46,155 nt of DNA. Source: a virus. Below the pieces are notes generated by a model that ran no database searches, had not been told where the DNA came from, and saw only the letters and a program-made list of their open reading frames with translations. Shown here in pieces: positions 41,605 to 46,155 of this stretch. Every line of letters begins with the position of its first letter. Position 1 is the first letter of the stretch. The position numbers and the translations under genes were made by a program. Location of the stretch: positions 1 to 46,155 of IMG/VR virus record IMGVR_UViG_3300009502_000082; one strand, written 5' to 3'.

Positions 41605-41678
41605 CCTCCAGTTTATTATTAGATAGGAGGTATGGAGTAGCAAAGAAAAGAGGTAATAAACCTTGCTACCCCAGTACC
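41605..41678 (-). promoter_or_regulatory. Structured RNA leader of the amidoligase gene
   Basis: On the minus-strand transcript, GGGGTAGCAA pairs with TTGCTACTCC (10 bp, positions 41672-41663 with 41643-41634), extended by GGTA/TACC (41678-41675 with 41632-41629). One pair is G-U, which forms only on the minus-strand RNA. Just downstream, CCTCC (41630-41626) can pair with the ribosome site GGAGG (41609-41605) but shares bases with the outer GGTA/TACC stem, so the two folds exclude each other. This resembles a translational switch. No known riboswitch class was recognised. Confidence 0.45.
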
Positions 41679-41712
41679 TTTATGAAAATTATGTAGTACT
41701 TAGTTGCTTACT

Positions 41713-42003
41713 TTAGTTACGTGCATTTACTGCGTCAGACTTCTTAGTCCAAACGTTCTCGCCTTTTCTAGCAAGTGTACCTTTCTTAGTTTTAACTAAG
41801 TAGATAACTCTTTGATAAGGCTTTCCATCTACTGCCTGTAAGAAGCTGAAGTCTATTGTTGCAATAGTTCCTTCTAATGTATCTCTGCCTGACACAGTAT
41901 GAGTGCCACCACAAGTTTCACACTCTACTTCTCTGTCTACATCATTAACATTAACAAACACTTTAGTTCCCAAGTTAAACTTCGAATTGATTTTAATTTC
42001 CAT
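41713..42003 (-). CDS. Small beta-rich protein with Cys pair
   Basis: A 96-residue protein. ATG 42003 has AAGGGAGA upstream and replaces an earlier in-frame start at 42042. It opens MEIKINSKFNLGTKVFVNVN, matching the opening of the 45667-45897 product. CETCGGTHT is a possible half zinc site. The rest is beta-strand-like with Lys-rich turns. Probably a small SH3-like barrel; function unknown. Confidence 0.6.
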   Translation of the reverse strand: MEIKINSKFNLGTKVFVNVNDVDREVECETCGGTHTVSGRDTLEGTIATIDFSFLQAVDGKPYQRVIYLVKTKKGTLARKGENVWTKKSDAVNARN

Positions 42004-42044
42004 TACATTTTTCTCCCTTTGTTTATTTAGTAGGCTATCCACTT

Positions 42045-42085
42045 AACTGTTGGGGTCGGATACCGTAACCCTTATGAGTTCAGTT
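42045..42085 (-). other. Compact stem-loop in a 105-base intergenic gap
   Basis: On the minus strand GGGT-TA-CGG-TAT-CCG-ACCC forms a 7-bp stem with a two-base bulge. It is enclosed by AACTG (42085-42081) pairing with CAGTT (42049-42045). No T-run follows, so termination is unlikely. It precedes the 42003 gene by about 40 bases. Possibly an RNA processing or regulatory element. It is not a tRNA. Confidence 0.35.
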
Positions 42086-42108
42086 CATCTAACAAGCACC
42101 CTCTTTTA

Positions 42109-42369
42109 CTATGCTATTATATCTTCTTCATCATCAACTTCTTCAGTACCATTAAGCATATCTTCATCACTTTCTACATATGCATCTTTAGTAATACTTC
42201 TTACTTCTTCACATACAAAGTAAGGTAGAGTTCTGTCTTCTAACTCTTCTTCTTTGTCAGCAAATACTAACTCAGCATCTTCAAAAGACTTAGCATCAAC
42301 TCTATCTGCATACTTTATCTCACCTGTTTCATCTTCATACAATAGCACATACGTTCTAGGTTTACTCAA
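42109..42369 (-). CDS. Acidic hypothetical protein (TTG start)
   Basis: An 86-residue very acidic protein. TTG 42369 follows GGAGGTGG at good distance. The N-terminus (TYVLLYEDETGEIKYADRVD) is a small beta unit, followed by the helix SFEDAELVFADKEEELED. The last 25 residues are mostly Asp/Glu. It could mimic DNA charge, but that is speculation. No family was recognised. Confidence 0.6.
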   Translation of the reverse strand: MSKPRTYVLLYEDETGEIKYADRVDAKSFEDAELVFADKEEELEDRTLPYFVCEEVRSITKDAYVESDEDMLNGTEEVDDEEDIIA

Positions 42370-42402
42370 AACTTAACCACCTCCTAATAATTAGTTAGTA
42401 AC

Positions 42403-42903
42403 TTACCACACTGCTCTAAGCTCTGATTTTATTTCTTCAAGTATACTCACCTCCTCTTTAAGAACAGCCAACCTATTAAGTGCTGCCTCACAGTCAGTTA
42501 ATCTATTGTTATAGAAATCCCATCTACTTCTAGCATGTCTTCTAAGCCCCTCCCAGTAGTTACGCATTTTAGTAAGTGTTCTTATTAACTCATTGTCGCT
42601 CATACCACCTAAGTTATATGGCATACTAATCATTACCATATTATAATATTCTTTTGGGTACTTCTCTTGTAGTAGCCTTAGTAAAGCATTAATTCTACGT
42701 TTACAATGAGATTTAGAAACCCAACTGTTAGTAATAAAGTCACCAACATTAACTACAAGTATATCGTTAAACTTTTTAGCAAATACAAAGTGTTCAAACT
42801 TATCTTCAGCCATCATAGTATCTGGATTAAAGTAAGTACAGGCTGTTATTGAATACCTGTCCTTATATAACTTATACTTAGGTGAGTAGTTTAAGACTGA
42901 CAT
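42403..42903 (-). CDS. Hypothetical protein
   Basis: A 166-residue protein, basic in the middle with repeated Arg/Asn and aromatic residues (NYWEGLRRHARSRWDFYNNR). It ends in the coiled coil AVLKEEVSILEEIKSELR. Its start overlaps the upstream gene by 13 bases. No domain recognised. Confidence 0.55.
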   Translation of the reverse strand: MSVLNYSPKYKLYKDRYSITACTYFNPDTMMAEDKFEHFVFAKKFNDILVVNVGDFITNSWVSKSHCKRRINALLRLLQEKYPKEYYNMVMISMPYNLGGMSDNELIRTLTKMRNYWEGLRRHARSRWDFYNNRLTDCEAALNRLAVLKEEVSILEEIKSELRAVW

Positions 42904-43199
42904 AGCACTTCCTTACGTAGTATACTTTCCATTTCTAAGTTACGCTTTACTTGCCACTTGTTATGATTATCTTTGTCTATATAAAACTTAATCCCCTTTA
43001 GAGTTACACTACCTGATGCTGTTAAGTAACCCTTGCCTACTAAGTTAGTGGCTACTTCTCTATAGTAGTCATCAGTTTCTTTAAGCTTATCTTGTCTAAC
43101 CAAATTACTAAACAAAGTCATCAACTCTTTATGGCTTAAACCCTCAGTTTCAAACTTGTGTACTAGGTTTAGTAGGTTAACTTTGTTACGTCTTGCCAT
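42891..43199 (-). CDS. Hypothetical protein, possible winged-helix
   Basis: A 102-residue basic protein in TAATG overlap with the upstream gene. The order of helices and the stretch VATNLVGKGYLTASGSVTLK, then FYIDKDNHNKWQVKR, look somewhat like a winged-helix DNA-binding fold, but this is only a visual impression. Confidence 0.5.
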   Translation of the reverse strand: MARRNKVNLLNLVHKFETEGLSHKELMTLFSNLVRQDKLKETDDYYREVATNLVGKGYLTASGSVTLKGIKFYIDKDNHNKWQVKRNLEMESILRKEVLCQS

Positions 43200-43612
43200 T
43201 ACTTTTTCTCTGGTACTTCTACATCTATGTAACAGTTCTCTATTTTAATTAAATCATATCCTGTTCGCCAATTAACTTCACTAAAAGAACTTCTACTTCC
43301 GTTAGTATTAAATCCATTCTCATCTACAAAGCTACTACTTGTTTGGTAGTAACTATCTGCACTCTTTGATTTGAAAGCGTACAACCAGTAACGCTTAAAC
43401 ACTTTATCCTTATCATACTTATTACATACATCTTCCCAGTCTAACTCTATACTTAACTTAGTCTTTTCATCAGGTAGTACATCAAGGTATAGTCCCTTAG
43501 CATCACCTTTTCCCTCAGTCATTCCTAACCCAACGATAGTAACTTTCTCTTTACTCTTTTTGTCAACTAACTTCTGCCCAATTCTCAACCCATAAAAATC
43601 TTTTACTTCCAT
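43199..43612 (-). CDS. Hypothetical beta-rich protein
   Basis: A 137-residue protein starting at ATG 43612, where AAGGAGGA is eight bases upstream; a TTG at 43651 is a poorer start. The opening MEVKDFYGLRIGQKLVDKKS follows the same G-T/Q-K pattern as the 42003 and 45897 genes. The middle is Ser/Tyr-rich (YYQTSSSFVDENGFNTNGSR). Not recognised. Confidence 0.55.
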   Translation of the reverse strand: MEVKDFYGLRIGQKLVDKKSKEKVTIVGLGMTEGKGDAKGLYLDVLPDEKTKLSIELDWEDVCNKYDKDKVFKRYWLYAFKSKSADSYYQTSSSFVDENGFNTNGSRSSFSEVNWRTGYDLIKIENCYIDVEVPEKK

Positions 43613-43652
43613 TCCCTTAGTCCTCCTTTTATTTTTTAGTAACTTGTTCAAG

Positions 43653-43907
43653 TTAAAGTAACGTAGGTTTATTGTGACTACCTATTAACTTAGTCCACTT
43701 CTTGTACTGCTCAGTACTTACTACTGCTTTTTTTTCATCAACACTTTTAAGTGTGAAGTCCTTTATCACCTGTACTCTAGGTGATAGTACCTCAATGTCA
43801 GGTACTTCAATAGCTTCTTCAGCTACATCAAGATAGTCTAACTCAGTAAGTATGCTTTCATTAACTTCTTCTAAAGACATTAACTCTTTACCTACAACTT
43901 CTTTCAT
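43653..43907 (-). CDS. Hypothetical acidic helical protein
   Basis: An 84-residue protein with GGAGGA upstream, overlapping the previous gene by 20 bases. It is Glu/Val-rich in the first half (LSLEEVNESILTELDYLD style helix), with a short basic end (YKKWTKLIGSHNKPT). Not recognised. Confidence 0.55.
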   Translation of the reverse strand: MKEVVGKELMSLEEVNESILTELDYLDVAEEAIEVPDIEVLSPRVQVIKDFTLKSVDEKKAVVSTEQYKKWTKLIGSHNKPTLL

Positions 43908-44214
43908 GATAGTTGTCCTCCATTTTTATTTCATCTAATATACTAAGTACTTTTTCACCAATGAATACTTTAGCAAGTATTCGTTTATACCAAACAGCAA
44001 TACAACCCGTACTTATACTCATACAGTCATCACGGTTATGTGTATAAGTACAATAAGTTAAAGCATTATCAGGGTGGACATGAAATTGTTTACACTTATC
44101 TTGTAGACTAGCAGGATAACTAAAGTGTATTCCCATAGAGTTAAGTATTGCATATACTTTTAGTTTCTCCTCTTCATCACTTAGTAGTATACTATATGGT
44201 GGTTGGATATTCAT
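43888..44214 (-). CDS. Cys-rich tandem paralog 4
   Basis: A 108-residue protein, last of four similar genes. It has an N-terminal helix (SDEEEKLKVYAILNSMGIHF), a Cys/His middle (CKQFHVH, YCTYTHNRDDC, TGC) and the ending KVFIGEKVLSILDEIK. The ILDE(I/V)K end is shared by the whole set. It is coupled to the gene before by ATGA. The Cys and His could bind one zinc. Function unknown. Confidence 0.6.
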   Translation of the reverse strand: MNIQPPYSILLSDEEEKLKVYAILNSMGIHFSYPASLQDKCKQFHVHPDNALTYCTYTHNRDDCMSISTGCIAVWYKRILAKVFIGEKVLSILDEIKMEDNYHERSCR

Positions 44215-44534
44215 ATCATATCTGCCTTAACTTCATCTAGTATAGTAAAACTATCAAGTAAATTAGGCAGGTTACCTAGAAGTACGTCCTTAAAAGTGAA
44301 TACTTTACAATTATCATAATCGTAACAGTGAAAGCAATTATCTTGACATCTATTAGAACACCATCCTAATCTATTACTATTTACAGTAATAGTAAATGGT
44401 GGAGTTTCATATTGCATAAAACCTATAGTATCTTTAGACCAACTACCAACATTATACCCCAGTTCTTTTAGTTTTTCAACTGTAACTCTAGCTTCAGAAT
44501 AAGTAAGTCTTATAATAAAAGTATTATGCTTCAT
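44211..44534 (-). CDS. Cys-rich tandem paralog 3
   Basis: A 107-residue protein with GAGGAG before the ATG. It has the helix YSEARVTVEKLKELGYNVGS, a middle LGWCSNRCQDNCFHCYDYDN with five Cys in about 22 residues, and the end SFTILDEVKADMI. This is the clearest member for comparing with its three neighbours. ATGA links it to both sides. Confidence 0.62.
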   Translation of the reverse strand: MKHNTFIIRLTYSEARVTVEKLKELGYNVGSWSKDTIGFMQYETPPFTITVNSNRLGWCSNRCQDNCFHCYDYDNCKVFTFKDVLLGNLPNLLDSFTILDEVKADMI

Positions 44535-44851
44535 GTTAACTCTCCTCTTATTTCATCAAGTAAAGTTAACTCATACTTTAGTATGTCCTCTACAGTAAGG
44601 AAAGGAATTGAATAAGCATAACATGTCTTTTTAGAATAACAGCCATTACATAAAGTACCACAAGAACAAAGACGTGCTTGCTTAGTATGATGCCAGCAGA
44701 TTAGTTTACTATTTCGTTGTAGTACAGTATTAGAGAAGTAAGGTTTAATAGGTATACCATTTTTTTCTATCTTTAGTATAAGATTATTAAGTTCATCAGG
44801 AGTAAGTTCTGTAATATCAACCTTAAAGTGAGTTAGTTTTAGTGGTATCAT
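44531..44851 (-). CDS. Cys-rich tandem paralog 2
   Basis: A 106-residue protein. It has the helix TPDELNNLILKIEKNGIPIK, a middle LICWHHTKQARLCSCGTLCN then CYSKKTCYAYS, with seven Cys and two His, and the end LTLLDEIRGELT. Its start overlaps the upstream paralog by 29 bases. Zinc binding is likely from composition; the target is unknown. Confidence 0.62.
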   Translation of the reverse strand: MIPLKLTHFKVDITELTPDELNNLILKIEKNGIPIKPYFSNTVLQRNSKLICWHHTKQARLCSCGTLCNGCYSKKTCYAYSIPFLTVEDILKYELTLLDEIRGELT

Positions 44852-45167
44852 ACTTCACCTCATCTAATATAGTTAACTCCATCTCTTCACCAACTTTAGG
44901 TATTTTATGTAGCTCATCAAACTCTAGCCATAAAAACTTTTTACAGCTTTCCCAAGCACTACATCTTGGAGTACATACTTTAGTATTACACCAACATACC
45001 TCACCTATTACTTCATTATCATCATCAAGACTTAAGGAAGTACAAGTACTTACATAGTCAAGGTTTTGTATAAACCAATCAGTACTATAACCAAGTTCAG
45101 TTAGCTTAGTAAGTATCTTTCTAATTTGTTTAATACCTTTACATCTAATTCTAATTGGTGTAGACAT
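44823..45167 (-). CDS. Cys-rich tandem paralog 1
   Basis: A 114-residue protein, first of the set. It has the helix IKQIRKILTKLTELGYSTDW, a middle EVCWCNTKVCTPRCSAWESC with five Cys, and the end MELTILDEVKYDTTKTNSL. The layout (helix, GY turn, Cys block, ILDEVK) matches the next three genes. It begins right after a small basic protein gene. Confidence 0.62.
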   Translation of the reverse strand: MSTPIRIRCKGIKQIRKILTKLTELGYSTDWFIQNLDYVSTCTSLSLDDDNEVIGEVCWCNTKVCTPRCSAWESCKKFLWLEFDELHKIPKVGEEMELTILDEVKYDTTKTNSL

Positions 45168-45169
45168 AA

Positions 45170-45397
45170 CTAGTTAACTACTTTCTTTCCAGTAAGAAAG
45201 TTATTTCTTACACTTTCTATATTCTTAAACCCAAGTAAGTGAAAGTATCTTTTAACTTTAAAGCAACCGCCCCTCTCAACAAAGTCATTCATCTCAGTAT
45301 GACTAAACTGTTTCATTGCTCGCTCTACTACACGTTTGTACCTTTCTTTCTGCTTTACTTTACCTTTCTCCATACTTAACAAGTTAGCGTGTGACAT
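45170..45397 (-). CDS. Small basic helical protein
   Basis: A 75-residue lysine/arginine-rich protein with GGAGGT eight bases before its ATG. The helix KQKERYKRVVERAMKQFS and the segment FVERGGCFKVKRYFHLLGFK suggest nucleic-acid or RNA polymerase contact, typical of early phage proteins. Not recognised. Confidence 0.55.
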   Translation of the reverse strand: MSHANLLSMEKGKVKQKERYKRVVERAMKQFSHTEMNDFVERGGCFKVKRYFHLLGFKNIESVRNNFLTGKKVVN

Positions 45398-45437
45398 ACT
45401 GTTTTACCTCCACAGTATAGTAACTAGCATCAGGATA

Positions 45438-45665
45438 CTAGTTTACTCTGTAATTATATTTATATGTAACTTCATTTTTTACTTTTCCATTTTTAACTGT
45501 CTTGCTAATTACACCACTCTTACTATCAACTATTATCCCTTGATAACTAATCATCATATCAGCACATAGTCTTATAGCGTGTACAAGTAATATTTCTAAA
45601 GTTGATTTATTAGTTATACCAGCCATATCTATATTAAGTTGATAGTTGACTGTCGAAGGTTTCAT
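45438..45665 (-). CDS. Hypothetical early protein
   Basis: A 75-residue protein, second in the operon. It has the helix STLEILLVHAIRLCADMMIS, then a beta part GIIVDSKSGVISKTVKNGKV. Its ATG directly follows the first gene's stop, and no strong ribosome site is visible, suggesting coupling. Not recognised. Confidence 0.5.
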   Translation of the reverse strand: MKPSTVNYQLNIDMAGITNKSTLEILLVHAIRLCADMMISYQGIIVDSKSGVISKTVKNGKVKNEVTYKYNYRVN

Positions 45666-45666
45666 A

Positions 45667-45897
45667 TTAGTTTACCATACTACTTACTAGACTAGGTTCA
45701 TCTAGCATTATACTATAAGGCTTCTTGATACCATATAGCTTAAGCCTATAGAATATATAGCTACTACAGTCAGCTTCTCTAGCTTTAGTAATATGCTCAA
45801 ACTTAACTCCTTCAACTTCAGCATCAAAGATAGTAGCATTGTACTTAACTTGTAGCTTAGTACCAACATCATACTTACTAGTTAACTGTAACTGCAT
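45667..45897 (-). CDS. First gene of the leftward operon, small beta protein
   Basis: A 76-residue protein preceded by AGAGGTG. It opens MQLQLTSKYDVGTKLQVKYN, matching MEIKINSKFNLGTKVFVNVN of the 42003 gene, so the two N-terminal regions are probably paralogous. Being nearest to the promoter, it is probably the first protein made from this strand. Function unknown. Confidence 0.55.
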   Translation of the reverse strand: MQLQLTSKYDVGTKLQVKYNATIFDAEVEGVKFEHITKAREADCSSYIFYRLKLYGIKKPYSIMLDEPSLVSSMVN

Positions 45898-45937
45898 AGT
45901 AACACCTCTTGTTTAGTTTTTTTGTAACCTGATAGTC

Positions 45938-45953
45938 AAGACTGGAAAGTCTT
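45938..45953 (-). other. Stem-loop at the 5' end of the leftward transcript
   Basis: AAGACT and AGTCTT pair (6 bp) around a four-base loop. It would start about ten bases from the predicted 5' end of the leftward mRNA and could protect it from decay. On the plus strand it is followed by only three T, so it is a weak terminator. Confidence 0.4.
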
Positions 45954-45969
45954 TTTGGCTACGTGGACA

Positions 45970-45998
45970 AGCTTACCACAACGCAAAAAAATTGTCAA
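45970..45998 (-). promoter_or_regulatory. Leftward sigma70/sigmaA-type promoter
   Basis: On the minus strand: TTGACA (45998-45993), 17 bases ending TGTGG, TAAGCT (45975-45970). The -10 is weaker than at the other three sites, but the -35, spacer and TGTGn are the same. Predicted start is near 45963, giving a leader of about 66 bases to the ATG at 45897. Confidence 0.65.
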
Positions 45999-46042
45999 GC
46001 TTTATTTTTCACAGCGACGTAAAAATAATTTTTCTGTTGCAC

Positions 46043-46059
46043 TTGGCATGCTTCTTGCA
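46043..46059 (+). promoter_or_regulatory. Sigma54-like (-24/-12) promoter pointing right
   Basis: TTGGCATG, four bases (cttc), then TTGCA matches the sigma54 consensus TTGGCACGNNNNTTGCW with one change, and GG and GC are exactly ten bases apart. It would start near 46070 and read out of the window. I saw no second match on the plus strand. A sigma70 reading of the same area is poorer. Confidence 0.45.
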
Positions 46060-46071
46060 TACACGTCAGTT

Positions 46072-46138
46072 TTGTAAAACTTACAACAGTAAATTGTAAA
46101 GATTACACTTGTACTCAAGTCTTGATAGTTTACTATCA
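46072..46138. promoter_or_regulatory. Cluster of operator-like dyads
   Basis: Two related dyads, TTGTAA-N3-TTACAA (46072-46086) and TTGTAA-N3-TTACAC (46094-46108), have centres 22 bp apart, two helical turns. Next come TCAAG-T-CTTGA (46115-46125) and the 16-base palindrome TGATAGT-TT-ACTATCA (46123-46138). Half of the last recurs as CTGATAGTCAAGACT at 45929-45943. The arrangement suits repressor or initiator binding. The rest of 45898-46155 holds only the promoter, hairpin and sigma54-like site, with no gene. Confidence 0.5.
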
Positions 46139-46155
46139 GCATTAGCTAGTTTGCA

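Noticed and set aside
42004-42108. Possible tRNA (agttaagtggata resembles a D-arm)
   Set aside because: No acceptor stem, anticodon arm or T-arm can be folded around it, and the stretch runs into a gene start.
46037-46065. Rightward sigma70 promoter TTGCAC-17-TACACG
   Set aside because: Both boxes are poor, and the same bases match the sigma54 pattern much better.

Overview
This window is most of the genome of a lytic-type, tailed dsDNA bacteriophage with podovirus-like (short-tail) virion genes. It is AT-rich, uses the standard code, and is packed with genes joined by TAATG and ATGA overlaps. No integrase, repressor or tRNA was recognised. The host cannot be named from sequence alone. An anaerobic ribonucleotide reductase pair (NrdD/NrdG) with no aerobic counterpart implies a host that grows without oxygen. 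Four promoter-like sites share TTGACA, a 17-bp spacer and a TGTGn motif before the -10 box, the TRTGn style common in Firmicutes. However, the lysis-position membrane protein would also fit a Gram-negative host.

Layout. (1) 1-22078, plus strand: virion and lysis-position module. It holds a truncated terminase large subunit, portal, scaffold, major capsid protein, an HNH endonuclease, a fibre with a collar-like tip, a head-tail adaptor, a large tail nozzle/hub, small tail proteins, a series of internal-virion (ejection) candidates ending in a 1398-residue protein, and two small membrane proteins. No endolysin was recognised. (2) 22124-33253, plus strand: replication and metabolism. It holds a sigma/HTH-like regulator next to a strong promoter, a Cas4-like nuclease, a Sak4-type recombinase, a DUF669-like partner, family A DNA polymerase, an AEP-type primase, a RuvC-like resolvase, NrdG, NrdD, zinc-ribbon proteins, a second HNH nuclease, a dUTPase-fold-like protein and a ClpP-like protease. 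A hairpin at 33255-33288 separates this operon from the convergent one. (3) 45897-33289, minus strand: a leftward, probably early, operon. It starts with many small unknown proteins, including four tandem Cys-rich paralogs. It continues with a GS-fold amidoligase and a class-II glutamine amidotransferase, then a GroES co-chaperonin, an SNF2-type helicase and a metallophosphoesterase. (4) 45898-46155: an intergenic control region with a leftward promoter, a sigma54-like site pointing right, and several dyads.

How the parts may work together. The leftward operon would take over the host. The rightward replication operon would copy DNA with Pol A, primase, Sak4 and RuvC, fed by anaerobic dNTP synthesis. 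The virion genes would follow late. The most notable module is the amidoligase/amidotransferase pair. Both proteins carry added zinc-binding regions and sit behind a structured RNA leader, which suggests a phage-encoded amide-bond (peptide or metabolite tagging) chemistry that could be added and removed.
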